This document shows positions 8,732 through 17,225 of a DNA stretch of 64,000 nucleotides, piece by piece. Under the pieces are notes generated by a model. That model saw only the letters and a program-made list of their open reading frames with translations, was not told where the DNA came from and did not search any database. The stretch covers positions 1 to 64,000 of the forward strand of contig JBDTNY010000022.1 of NCBI GenBank assembly GCA_039933515.1, given 5' to 3'. The position numbers were made by a program, and so were the translations under genes. This DNA is from JAOUEA01 sp039933515 (GTDB taxonomy: Bacteria > Actinomycetota > UBA4738 > HRBIN12). Position 1 is the first letter of the stretch. Each line of letters starts with the position of its first letter.

Positions 8732-9453
8732 CTCAAGAGCTCGGCGGCTCGGATGATCACGTCGCGTTCGCCGCGGTAGGCCGCCCGCTTCATCGCCCGT
8801 TCGAGCGGGAACCAGCGGACCTCTTCCATCTCGTCGTCGTGATCGGCCGGATCTCCTCCGGTGTGCCGCATCAAGAAGAAATGGACGGTCTTACGGATCC
8901 GCGCGTCTCCCCAGACGTAGAAGTACTTGGTCTCGCCCAAGGAGGCTTCGATCACGGCGGTGAGCCCGGTCTCCTCATGGACCTCGCGGACGGCGGCCTC
9001 CTCGTGGCTCTCTCCCGGTTCGATCCCGCCTTTGGCCAGTCCCCAAGCGAGCTCGCCTCTACGGGTCCGCCGCGACGCCAGGACCACCTCGATGCCGTCG
9101 TCGATGCGCCGATAGACGACGCCACCGGCGGAGATCTCCTTGACGACGGGGCCTTTACCCGCGGTCTTGAGGGAGGCCTTGCCCGGTTGCTTCCCGGAAG
9201 TCTTGGACGCGGGCTTCTTCTTGCGGCGCTTCTTGGTGGTCTTCGGCTTGGCGGCGCCTCCGGCGCCGGAAATCGTGGCCACTCCCTTGGCGACGGGCGG
9301 CTCGGCAACGCGAGACGACTTCGTGCCGCCGGTGGGTGCCGCCTGGGTCGAGGCCGGCGAGGGGTCGGTGGTTGCCCCCGGCCGTCGTCGTCGCCGTCTG
9401 CGCCGCCGACCCGATCCGCCGGTCCCCGTCTCGTTGCCGTCTGGCGCACCCAT
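8728..9453 (-). CDS. NUDIX hydrolase with long basic N-terminal tail
   Basis: 241 aa. The first 105 residues are low-complexity: an uninterrupted run of nine arginines near residue 16-24 and Lys-rich stretches around 70-95, with Ala, Pro, Ser and Thr between. The catalytic domain follows, with a complete Nudix box GGIEPGESHEEAAVREVHEE, ending TG, at about 141-162. By synteny it corresponds to the MutT4-type protein next to pcnA in mycobacteria. The substrate (oxidised nucleotide, dinucleotide polyphosphate or RNA cap-like end) cannot be told. The basic tail suggests nucleic-acid binding. Confidence 0.88.
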   Translation of the reverse strand: MGAPDGNETGTGGSGRRRRRRRRRPGATTDPSPASTQAAPTGGTKSSRVAEPPVAKGVATISGAGGAAKPKTTKKRRKKKPASKTSGKQPGKASLKTAGKGPVVKEISAGGVVYRRIDDGIEVVLASRRTRRGELAWGLAKGGIEPGESHEEAAVREVHEETGLTAVIEASLGETKYFYVWGDARIRKTVHFFLMRHTGGDPADHDDEMEEVRWFPLERAMKRAAYRGERDVIIRAAELLR

Positions 9454-9569
9454 CGCGGGCGATTGTAGGCCGTGGGCTCAGGTGAGCCGGGACCACGGCC
9501 GATGTCTTCGGCATGCGGCCAACGGACGGCCGCCCCATCGGCTCGAGCGTGAGGAGCGACGACGTCGGC
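9454..9569. promoter_or_regulatory. divergent promoter region with nested inverted repeats
   Basis: This 116-bp gap separates the NUDIX gene (leftward) from pilT (rightward) and must hold both promoters. It contains an 8-bp perfect inverted repeat GGCCGTGG/CCACGGCC at 9468-9475 and 9493-9500. A smaller hairpin GGCTCA/TGAGCC lies inside it (9475-9480 and 9483-9488). An operator or a hairpin in the 5' leader are both possible. No clear -10/-35 pair was picked out. Confidence 0.35.
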
Positions 9570-10682
9570 ATGGATATCAACGAACTCCTGAGGTACGCCG
9601 TCGAGCGAGGTGCGAGCGACCTTCACCTCAAGGTGGGGAACGTTCCGTTCATCCGGGTGGACGGAGCGCTCGATCCCGCTCCGTTCGACGCGCTGACCGC
9701 CTCCGATACCGAGGCCTTCGCGATCGCTCTGATGTCCGAGCACAAGAGGCGCGAGTTCGAGGCGTCGAGCGAGGCGGACCTGGGCTACACCCTGGCGGGC
9801 GTGGGCCGGTTCCGCGTCAACGTGTTCCGCCAGCGGGCGGTCATCGGGCTGGCGGTGCGTCGCGTGCGCTCCGAAGTGCCCACGTTTGAAGAACTCCGGC
9901 TGCCCACCGTGATGCGGTCGTTGGCCGAGTCTCCCCGGGGGCTCGTGCTGATCACGGGCCCGACCGGCACCGGCAAGACCACGACGATTGCCTCGATGAT
10001 CGGCCATATCAACCGGACCCGCCGGGCCCACATCGTTACGATCGAGGACCCGATCGAGGTGATGCACGACGACATCCGCTCGATCGTGCAGCAGCGTGAG
10101 ATCGGCATCGACACCGATTCGTACGGCGCGGCGCTCCGCCACGTGATCCGCCAGGACCCCGATGTGATCTTCATCGGAGAGATCCGCGACGCCGAATCGG
10201 CGCTTTCCGCGATCCAGGCGGCCGAGACCGGCCATCTCGTCATCTCGACCTTGCACACGATCGACTGCATGGAGACGATCAACCGCATGCTCGACCTGTT
10301 CCCCCCGCAGCAGCAGAAAGAGGTTCGTACCTCGTTCGCGGGCTCGCTCCGGGGCATCGTGTCGCAGCGGCTCGTGACCCGTGCCGATGGGAAGGGTCGA
10401 GTTCCTGCCATCGAGGTGCTCGTGAACACGGGCCGGGTCTTCGACCGGATCGTCGATCCAGACAAGACGGATTCGATCGTCGAGGTGATCGCCGACGGCG
10501 AGTTCTACGGGATGCAGACCTTCGATCAGTCGCTCGTACAGCTGGTGCGGGAAGGGCTCGTCGAAGAGGCCGAGGCTCGTCGCACCGCGACGAATCCGCA
10601 TGACTTCGACCTGCAGCTGCGTGGGGTGCTCGATCGCGGCTCGGCGCTTTCGGCCGACGAGACCGCCGGGCTTCCCTTCTAG
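9570..10682 (+). CDS. pilT: PilT-type retraction ATPase / type IV pilus twitching motility protein
   Basis: 370 aa from the ATG at 9570; a GTG at 9549 in the same frame is an alternative. An N-terminal PAS-like domain (GASDLHLKVG) is followed by a secretion-ATPase core: Walker A GPTGTGKTTT at 130-139, an aspartate box around VTIEDPIEV, Walker B region DPDVIFIGEIRD, and the histidine box GHLVISTLHT. These are the marks of hexameric PilT, which powers pilus retraction. No other pilus genes are adjacent, although a pseudopilin-like gene lies 5 kb away. It converges with the next gene and shares a CTAG with it. Confidence 0.93.
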   Translation: MDINELLRYAVERGASDLHLKVGNVPFIRVDGALDPAPFDALTASDTEAFAIALMSEHKRREFEASSEADLGYTLAGVGRFRVNVFRQRAVIGLAVRRVRSEVPTFEELRLPTVMRSLAESPRGLVLITGPTGTGKTTTIASMIGHINRTRRAHIVTIEDPIEVMHDDIRSIVQQREIGIDTDSYGAALRHVIRQDPDVIFIGEIRDAESALSAIQAAETGHLVISTLHTIDCMETINRMLDLFPPQQQKEVRTSFAGSLRGIVSQRLVTRADGKGRVPAIEVLVNTGRVFDRIVDPDKTDSIVEVIADGEFYGMQTFDQSLVQLVREGLVEEAEARRTATNPHDFDLQLRGVLDRGSALSADETAGLPF

Positions 10683-11059
10683 TTGGAAGGGCGATCTGCC
10701 GGTGCTTCGCCCGAGGCGCGCTGCGCACTCAGCTCCATCGGATGTCGCCGATAGCCGTAGGGGAGCGCGAGTGCCAGGTACACCGGAATGAACAGAGGTC
10801 CCCAGGCGCAGTACTGACGGATGTGATGCCGCTCGTGCGCGAGCAGCGTGCCGGTCAGCGGGTGGGCCGCGACGATCACGAAGCCGATCGTCATCGCCGC
10901 ACGGTTCGCTCGAGGCATCAATGCCGTCAGGCCTCTGGGCGCCCGATCGAAGATCAGCGCCCCGTCGGACAAGCGTGGTCGTTGGAACGTGAGGAGCCCG
11001 ACGACGAGCCCGATCATCGTGTTCGGGAGCGTCCAGATGAACCCGAGCCAGGTAGGCAC
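10679..11059 (-). CDS. small membrane protein with HExxH motif
   Basis: About 126 aa from a GTG at 11059; a GTG at 11125 would add 22 residues, and neither has a convincing Shine-Dalgarno. Two or three hydrophobic segments surround a HERHH sequence (a HExxH zinc-protease-type motif) followed by a hydrophobic run, AWGPLFIPVYLALALPYGY. The motif at a membrane border is suggestive of a small membrane metalloprotease, but no third ligand could be assigned. It is divergent from pcnA and convergent with pilT. I do not recognise a named family. Confidence 0.6.
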   Translation of the reverse strand: MPTWLGFIWTLPNTMIGLVVGLLTFQRPRLSDGALIFDRAPRGLTALMPRANRAAMTIGFVIVAAHPLTGTLLAHERHHIRQYCAWGPLFIPVYLALALPYGYRRHPMELSAQRASGEAPADRPSN

Positions 11060-11151
11060 GTCTCGAACGTACCCGACGATGGAACGAGCGGCCCCCCTTT
11101 GGGCGGCGGGCGCCCTCGGCGGCACAGGACGGGGGGTATCCTCGTGCCGTC

Positions 11152-12558
11152 ATGACCGAGCCCACGCCGCAGCCGGGGGGCGCCACGATCGAGGTCGACC
11201 CGCTCGCGGACGAGCTGGGAGCCCTGTTCGAGGCCGCCGGCCACCAGCTTTATCTCGTCGGGGGTTCCGTGCGCGACCTCGTGATGGGCCGGGTCCGACT
11301 CGACGAGGCCGATCTGGACTTCTGCACCGACGCGGCTCCGCACGAGACCACCCGGGTGATGCGCGGGTGGGCCGACGGCGTCTACCTCGTGGGGGTCAAG
11401 TTCGGAACCGTGGGGGCGCGCAGGTTCGGTCGCACGCTTGAGGTGACCACGTTCCGGACGGACGCCTACGACGAGGCCCACCGCAAGCCGGCCGTGACGT
11501 TCGCGAAAGACGTCGAGTCGGACCTGTCGCGACGGGATTTCACGATCAACGCGATGGCGGTTCGGGTGCCGGGCGGCGCGTTCGTGGATCCGTTCGGCGG
11601 CGTGCGACACCTGGCCACGAAGACGCTCGACACGCCGCTCGAGCCCGAGGTGTCGTTCTCCGACGACCCGCTGCGGATGCTCCGTGCGGCTCGCTTCGTG
11701 TCGCAGCTCGAGGTGATCCCGGCGCCTCGCGTGGTCGAGGCCCTCGCGCGGATGCGAGAGCGTCTGTCGATCGTGAGCGCCGAGCGGATCGCCGACGAGC
11801 TCGTGAAGCTCCTGAACGGCGCGAACCCCTCGGCGGGTCTCGACCTCTTGGTCTCGACGGGACTTTCCGACGAGTTCGTCCCCGAGCTCTCGGCGCTCAG
11901 CCTCGAGCAGGACCCGGTCCACCGCCACAAGGACGTCCTCCGCCATACGTACGCCGTGGTCGAGCGCTGCGAGCCCGATCCGACGGGCACGCTCCGGCTC
12001 GCGGCGCTCCTGCACGACATCGGCAAGCCGAAGACCCGAGAGATCACGCCGGGCGGTGTGACGTTCCACCATCACGAGGTCGTGGGCGCACGGATGGCGG
12101 AGTCTCGTCTGCGCGAGCTCCGGTTCCCGAACGCGGTGATCGACGATGTGCGCAGGCTCGTCGAGATGCACCTGCGGTTCCATGGGTACGGCGAGGGGTG
12201 GAGCGACTCGGCGGTGCGTCGGTATGTCCGCGACGCGGGGCCGCTCCTTGACAAGCTGAACCTGCTTACGCGCGCCGACGTCACGACACGCAACGAGCGA
12301 CGCGCGGAAGCGTTCGCCCGGCTGCAGGACGACCTCGAAGAGCGCATCGCCCGTCTCGCCGAGCAGGAGAACCTCGACGCGATGCGGCCCCCGCTCGACG
12401 GCCGGCAGGTGATGGAGCATCTCGGGCTTCCTCCGGGACCCCAGATCGGCGAGGCGCTCGCGTTCTTGATGGAGGACCGCATCGAGCGCGGCCCGATCGA
12501 GGAGGCCGAGGCGCTTGCCCTGCTCGACGCGTGGGCGAAGGAGCGCGGGCTGCGCTAG
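11152..12558 (+). CDS. pcnA: CCA tRNA nucleotidyltransferase / poly(A) polymerase family
   Basis: 468 aa, a good length for the actinobacterial enzyme. The head domain has GGSVRDLVMGR (37-47) and the metal-binding DxD in EADLDFCTD (52-60). The neck region RRDFTINAM follows, and a C-terminal HD phosphohydrolase domain has LLHDIGKPK. It adds or repairs the 3' CCA of tRNAs. pcnA closes the conserved origin-proximal block, as in mycobacteria. Its TAG stop shares a CTAG with the convergent ltrA stop. Confidence 0.96.
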   Translation: MTEPTPQPGGATIEVDPLADELGALFEAAGHQLYLVGGSVRDLVMGRVRLDEADLDFCTDAAPHETTRVMRGWADGVYLVGVKFGTVGARRFGRTLEVTTFRTDAYDEAHRKPAVTFAKDVESDLSRRDFTINAMAVRVPGGAFVDPFGGVRHLATKTLDTPLEPEVSFSDDPLRMLRAARFVSQLEVIPAPRVVEALARMRERLSIVSAERIADELVKLLNGANPSAGLDLLVSTGLSDEFVPELSALSLEQDPVHRHKDVLRHTYAVVERCEPDPTGTLRLAALLHDIGKPKTREITPGGVTFHHHEVVGARMAESRLRELRFPNAVIDDVRRLVEMHLRFHGYGEGWSDSAVRRYVRDAGPLLDKLNLLTRADVTTRNERRAEAFARLQDDLEERIARLAEQENLDAMRPPLDGRQVMEHLGLPPGPQIGEALAFLMEDRIERGPIEEAEALALLDAWAKERGLR

Positions 12559-13751
12559 GGGGTCGAGAGTTCGGCGGTGTCTGGCCCCTGCTCGGCAGCC
12601 AGGCCCTCCCCACCCGCGCGCCGCACGTCGAGCGTGACGGTCACAGCCAAGACCACGAAGACCACGCCTGTGAGCGCGGCCGGCGGCATTCCCCGCCCGA
12701 GGCCGACGGTGGCCAGGAGAAGCGCGATCGCGATCAGCCGCTGGCTCATGACGGCGTCCCATGCCTGGATGTTCGCCTTGTGGATCACGGCCAGCGCGAA
12801 GAGCACAAAGCCCGGCCCGGCGCACAGCATCAGTCGGGTCGCCAGCGAAAGGCCGTGATCCCCGTGTGCGCCCGCCTCGATCGCGAGCTGGACACCGACC
12901 GCAGACGCCGCGATCCCCGAGTACGCGAACAGGTGGCCGTACCCCCAGAGGAACGACGCCACCACGCGCTCGCGCGACAGGGCCGATGACGACACGGTCT
13001 CGAAGTAGGCCCACCAGATCGCGGCGGCGATCCCGAAACCGAGGAGCGCTGATGCCACCGAGCCCCCGTCCAACGTCGCGCTACTCAGTCCCGTCGTCAC
13101 CGCGACGACGCCCTCACCGAGCACGATGATCGCGAACAGACCGTAGCGCTCGGGGATGTGTCTGGCGTCGAACGGCTGACCGTCGTACGCGCGCACGGCG
13201 AACACCGGGGCCACCATGAGGACGAGCAGCGCGAGTGCCCAGATCCAGTGCCGGGCCGAGGCGTCCACGGCGAGGGAGGCAAGCATCAACGCGCCGCCGA
13301 TCGCGTCGCCGATCAGATAGTTCTTGGCGAGCCCCCGGGCGTCGCCGGCATGGGGAAGCACGCGAAGGAACATCACGACCAAGAGCACCTGCATGGCGGC
13401 ATACGCGAGCACGAACGCCACGTCGCTCCCGCCCGATACGACATCCCGGATCCCGGACGCGAGCACGATGACCAGCAGCATCGCGAAAAGCAGCGACAGC
13501 CGGTGGAACAGATCGTCGTTGTCCCACGCGGTGGCGAACCACGTGAACTCCATCCACGCCCACCACACCGGGACGAACAGCAGACAGAAATGCCACAGCC
13601 CGGCGAGCGTAGGGTCGGAGCGGAGACCGTCGGCGAGGGCGGTCACCGCCGCGACGAAGCACAGGTCGAAGAACAGCTCGAGCCAGGTGCTCTTGCGATC
13701 CTCGACCTCGAAGTCGCGCATCGGCGCAGGCTTGAGCCACCGACCGTTCAC
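12555..13751 (-). CDS. ltrA: low temperature requirement protein A (LtrA) family membrane protein
   Basis: 398 aa from a GTG at 13751 that overlaps the DUF1232 stop (GTGA). The N-terminal signature RKSTWLELFFDLCFVAAV and the later ERYGLFAIIVLGEGV are typical of LtrA proteins. About ten to twelve transmembrane helices are present. The family was named from a Listeria mutant that fails to grow in the cold; the biochemical role is unknown. Coupled translation with DUF1232 suggests a joint membrane role. Confidence 0.9.
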   Translation of the reverse strand: MNGRWLKPAPMRDFEVEDRKSTWLELFFDLCFVAAVTALADGLRSDPTLAGLWHFCLLFVPVWWAWMEFTWFATAWDNDDLFHRLSLLFAMLLVIVLASGIRDVVSGGSDVAFVLAYAAMQVLLVVMFLRVLPHAGDARGLAKNYLIGDAIGGALMLASLAVDASARHWIWALALLVLMVAPVFAVRAYDGQPFDARHIPERYGLFAIIVLGEGVVAVTTGLSSATLDGGSVASALLGFGIAAAIWWAYFETVSSSALSRERVVASFLWGYGHLFAYSGIAASAVGVQLAIEAGAHGDHGLSLATRLMLCAGPGFVLFALAVIHKANIQAWDAVMSQRLIAIALLLATVGLGRGMPPAALTGVVFVVLAVTVTLDVRRAGGEGLAAEQGPDTAELSTP

Positions 13752-14149
13752 GCCGCTCCGGCTCCCAGACCCGCGAGGCGGAAGATGGTTGCGAGCGTCG
13801 CCGGATCCCCGCGCCAATGGCGGGTGACGGCGTCGCGCCCGGCGTGCTTCACGAGGTGGCGGAGGACGAGCGCAGTCACGATCACGTCGTCGAACGGCCC
13901 GATCACGGGGATGAACTCGGGGATCAGGTCGATCGGGTTCACGAGGTAGAGGAAGGCGAGCCCGACGAGGAGCTTCGACCCGAAGGGGGTGGCGGGATCG
14001 CGCATCAGCCTCCGGAACAGCGCGAGCACATCGGGGATCGCGCGCGCGAGTTTGGCTGCCGTCATCCGCCGGCCGAGGACGTAGAGGAGGCCGATAACCG
14101 CCGCCCAAACGACGAACGTGATCCCCACGACGATCAGGAACGTGCGCAT
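13748..14149 (-). CDS. DUF1232 (YkvA-type) membrane protein
   Basis: 133 aa with an N-terminal transmembrane helix (residues 3-25). The diagnostic DUF1232 core has the NPIDLIPEFIPVIGPFDDVI sequence at about 71-90. Function is unknown across the family. It precedes ltrA with a 4-bp overlap and is divergent from the P-type ATPase, with only 32 bp between their starts, so the two promoters must overlap. Confidence 0.9.
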   Translation of the reverse strand: MRTFLIVVGITFVVWAAVIGLLYVLGRRMTAAKLARAIPDVLALFRRLMRDPATPFGSKLLVGLAFLYLVNPIDLIPEFIPVIGPFDDVIVTALVLRHLVKHAGRDAVTRHWRGDPATLATIFRLAGLGAGAA

Positions 14150-14181
14150 CGGTCCAGGGTAGCGCCGCTAGGCTGCGAGGG

Positions 14182-16575
14182 ATGCCGCCGAACACCCTCG
14201 CTCCAGAGGTCGAAGCCGACCGTGGCCTGTCCTCGGGCGAAGTGGCCGCCCGCGTTGCCGACGGCCGCACGAACGACGTGCCTTCCGCACCCACCCGAAC
14301 GGTCGCCCAGATCGTGCGGGCCAACGTGTTCACGCGATTCAACGCGATCCTCGGCGCGATGCTCGCGGTCATCGTCGTGGTCGGACCGGCGCAAGACGCG
14401 CTCTTCGGGTTCGTGCTGTTCGCGAACGCGCTGATCGGGATCGTCCAAGAGCTCCGCGCGAAAGGAACCCTCGATCGTCTGACGCTGCTGACGGCTCCCC
14501 GGGCGCAGGTAGTCCGAGACGGCGAGGTACGCGAGGTCGCGGTGGGCGACGTCGTCCAGGACGATGTGCTGGAGGCACCCGCCGGCGCGCAGATCGTCGT
14601 GGACGGGGAGGTGCTGACCACCGAGGGGCTCGAGATCGACGAGTCGCTCCTGACCGGCGAGGCCGAACCGGTCGTCAAGCGAGCCGGCGACGAGGTCCGC
14701 TCCGGATCGTTCGCGTCCGCGGGGATCGGTCGCTACCGTGCCGTGACTGTCGGGCGCGAGGCGTATGCCGCCCGGATCGCCGAGGACGCGCGCAGGTTCA
14801 CGGTCACGCGATCCGAGCTGCGGTCGGGCATCGACACGATCCTCACCTATGTCACGTTCGCGATCGTGCCGACGGCAACGCTGCTGTTCTTCAGCCAGCT
14901 GCGAACACACGATGCCTGGCGTCGGGCGGTGTCCGGTGCGGTGGCTGGAACCGTGGCGATGGTGCCTGAGGGACTCGTGCTCTTGACGTCGCTCGCGTTC
15001 GCCCTGGCCGCGATGCGGCTCGCACGGCAACGGGTCTTGGTGCAGGAGCTGCAGGCGGTCGAAGGGCTCGCCCGCGTGGATGTGCTCTGCGTGGACAAGA
15101 CCGGCACCCTGACCGAAGGCAAGCTCTCGGTCGACCGGCTCGATCCGGTCGGAAGCGGAACCCTCGAGGTGGCCGAGCGCGCGATCGCCGCCCTTGCCGC
15201 GCACGATGCGTCGCCGAACGCCACGATGCAGGCGATCGGGAAGCGCTACCCCGATCAGCCCGAGGAGTGGCGTGCGGTCGCGTCGGTGCAGTTCTCGTCG
15301 GGGCGCAAGTGGAGCGGGATCGAGTTCGATGGAAAGGGCGCCTGGCTGCTCGGCGCGCCCGACGTGCTGCTCGCCGGGGGCACCCGCGACGACGCTGTGC
15401 TCGCGGACGTCGACGCCGAGGCCGATCAGGGACACCGCGTCGTCCTGCTCGCCCACGCCAACGCGCTCGACGCCGAGCGGCTCCCGGGGGCGCTGTCGCC
15501 GGTCGCACTCGTCGTGCTCGGCGATGCCCCGCGGCCCGATGCCGCCGACACGCTTCGCTACTTCGCTGAGCAGGGCGTGACCGTGAAGGTGATCTCCGGC
15601 GACGATCCGCGCACGGTGAGCGCGATCGCCTCGATGCTCGGTCTCGCCGGCGCCGACGAGCCGATCGACGCTCGCGACCTCCCCGGAGACGACGGCAAGC
15701 TCGCCGAGGTGATGGAAGCCCGCTCGGTGTTCGGCCGCGTCACGCCCCAGCAGAAGCGCGCCATGGTGAAGGCGCTGCAGGCTCGCGGGCACACCGTCGC
15801 GATGACGGGCGACGGCGTGAACGACGCCCTGGCGCTGAAGGACGCCGACATCGGCATCGCGATGGGCTCGGGGTCCGACGCCACCCGCGCGGTGGCCCAG
15901 CTCGTGCTGCTGGACTCGAACTTCGATGCGCTGCCCTCCGTCGTGGCCGAGGGCCGGAGGGTGTTGGGCAACATCGAGCGCACGTCGGGTCTCTACCTGA
16001 CGAAGACCGTCTACGCGATGTTGATCTCGCTCGCGACCGGCGTGGTGGGCTTCGTGTTCCCGTTTCTGCCGCGTCATCTGACGCTGATCGGCGCCCTGAC
16101 GATCGGGATCCCGTCGTTCTTCCTGGCGCTCGCCCCGAACACCGACCTGTTCCGCCCCGGATTCGTGCCGCGCATCCTGCGATTCGCGATCCCTGCCGGT
16201 GCACTTGCGGCGACCGCGAGCTTCCTCTCGTACTCGCTCGCTCGCGTGGAGCCCGGCGTGTCGCTCGAAGGGGCGCAGACCACGGCCGTGATGGTGTTGA
16301 TCTGGATCGGGTTGCTGGTGCTCTCGATCCTCGCTGCGCCGCTCACGCGTGCGCGGCTCGCGCTGATCTGGACGATGGCCGGATTGTTCCTGCTCGTGCT
16401 GAATCTACAGGTGACGAGGACATTCTTCGCGCTGGACCCACCGTCGCTGATCGTGTGGCTCGCGGCCTTCGGCATCGCGGCGATTACCTGGTCGTTCGCG
16501 CGACTCTTCGTGCCCGGCGAAGAGCCGGTGGGACCCCGAGCACAGGGGCGCGCCGGAGGGTCCGCGAACCGCTAG
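14182..16575 (+). CDS. cation-transporting P-type ATPase, CtpE-like
   Basis: 797 aa. The phosphorylation motif DKTGTL has Asp305; the actuator loop TGEAEP is at 158-163; the ion-binding helix motif VPEGL is at 261-265; the hinge GDGVNDALALKDADIGIAMG is intact. About ten transmembrane helices are spread as in P2/P3-type pumps. PEGL rather than a CPC motif excludes heavy-metal P1B pumps. The overall pattern resembles mycobacterial CtpE, described as a calcium importer, but ion specificity is an inference. Confidence 0.9.
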   Translation: MPPNTLAPEVEADRGLSSGEVAARVADGRTNDVPSAPTRTVAQIVRANVFTRFNAILGAMLAVIVVVGPAQDALFGFVLFANALIGIVQELRAKGTLDRLTLLTAPRAQVVRDGEVREVAVGDVVQDDVLEAPAGAQIVVDGEVLTTEGLEIDESLLTGEAEPVVKRAGDEVRSGSFASAGIGRYRAVTVGREAYAARIAEDARRFTVTRSELRSGIDTILTYVTFAIVPTATLLFFSQLRTHDAWRRAVSGAVAGTVAMVPEGLVLLTSLAFALAAMRLARQRVLVQELQAVEGLARVDVLCVDKTGTLTEGKLSVDRLDPVGSGTLEVAERAIAALAAHDASPNATMQAIGKRYPDQPEEWRAVASVQFSSGRKWSGIEFDGKGAWLLGAPDVLLAGGTRDDAVLADVDAEADQGHRVVLLAHANALDAERLPGALSPVALVVLGDAPRPDAADTLRYFAEQGVTVKVISGDDPRTVSAIASMLGLAGADEPIDARDLPGDDGKLAEVMEARSVFGRVTPQQKRAMVKALQARGHTVAMTGDGVNDALALKDADIGIAMGSGSDATRAVAQLVLLDSNFDALPSVVAEGRRVLGNIERTSGLYLTKTVYAMLISLATGVVGFVFPFLPRHLTLIGALTIGIPSFFLALAPNTDLFRPGFVPRILRFAIPAGALAATASFLSYSLARVEPGVSLEGAQTTAVMVLIWIGLLVLSILAAPLTRARLALIWTMAGLFLLVLNLQVTRTFFALDPPSLIVWLAAFGIAAITWSFARLFVPGEEPVGPRAQGRAGGSANR

Positions 16576-17225
16576 TTCAGCCCGCCGGCACGGCCGGGTG
16601 GCCAGATCACCAGGTCCGCCTTCCCGATCACCTGGCTCAGCGGAACGAACCCAAGTCCGAACCGAGAGTCGAGCGAGTTCCCGCGATTGTCACCCATCAC
16701 GAAGAGCGTCCCGTCGGGAACCTTGGTCCTGGGGAAGTCGTCGGTCTTCTGCGCGAGGTACGGCTCGTCGATCCGCACGTTGTCGACGTAGACGTCTCCG
16801 CCCTTGGCCCACACGGTTTCACCGGGCAGCCCGATCACGCGCTTGATGAAGTCCTCGTTGTCGGGCGGCGCCGCGCCCAGGCCTTGCACGAGCCAATGGA
16901 CGAAGCCGCCGACCAGGCCTCGGTCGGGAAGCTTCGAGGGGTCGGGGTCCTCGAACACGATCACGTCGCCGCGCTGGGGGTCGTGGAAGTAGTAGGGAAC
17001 CTTGACCACGATCACCCGATCGCCGGGCATCAGCGTGGTCTCCATCGATCCCGACGGGATGAAGAACGCCTGGACCAGGAAGGTCTTGATGAGCAGCGCC
17101 AGGATGAACGCCATCAGGACGAGCCCCGGCAGTTCGCCGAGGAACTGGAGAACGGGATTCCGATGCTTCTGGGGGACCTCGGGGTCTGGGGCCTCGAGGG
17201 AATCCCGCTTCGCGGTCGTCGTCAC
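16572..17225 (-). CDS. lepB: signal peptidase I
   Basis: 217 aa from a GTG at 17225 overlapping the permease stop (GTGA). One N-terminal membrane helix (about 33-52) leads into box B PSGSMETTL with nucleophile Ser60. Box D, DFIKRVIGLPGE, has the general-base Lys128, and the C-terminal MGDNRGNSLDSR motif (box E) is complete. It cleaves signal peptides of exported proteins, many of which are encoded nearby. The convergent P-type ATPase stop shares CTAG with it. Confidence 0.96.
   Translation of the reverse strand: MTTTAKRDSLEAPDPEVPQKHRNPVLQFLGELPGLVLMAFILALLIKTFLVQAFFIPSGSMETTLMPGDRVIVVKVPYYFHDPQRGDVIVFEDPDPSKLPDRGLVGGFVHWLVQGLGAAPPDNEDFIKRVIGLPGETVWAKGGDVYVDNVRIDEPYLAQKTDDFPRTKVPDGTLFVMGDNRGNSLDSRFGLGFVPLSQVIGKADLVIWPPGRAGGLN

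Noticed and set aside
8952..11186. 744-codon minus-strand frame across the NUDIX and pilT genes
   Set aside because: It covers two intact genes in other frames and shows no domain; a GC-bias artefact.
14134..16077. 647-codon open frame on the minus strand opposite the P-type ATPase
   Set aside because: It is antisense to an intact, well-conserved gene and its translation is a low-complexity Arg/His-rich shadow typical of high-GC DNA.
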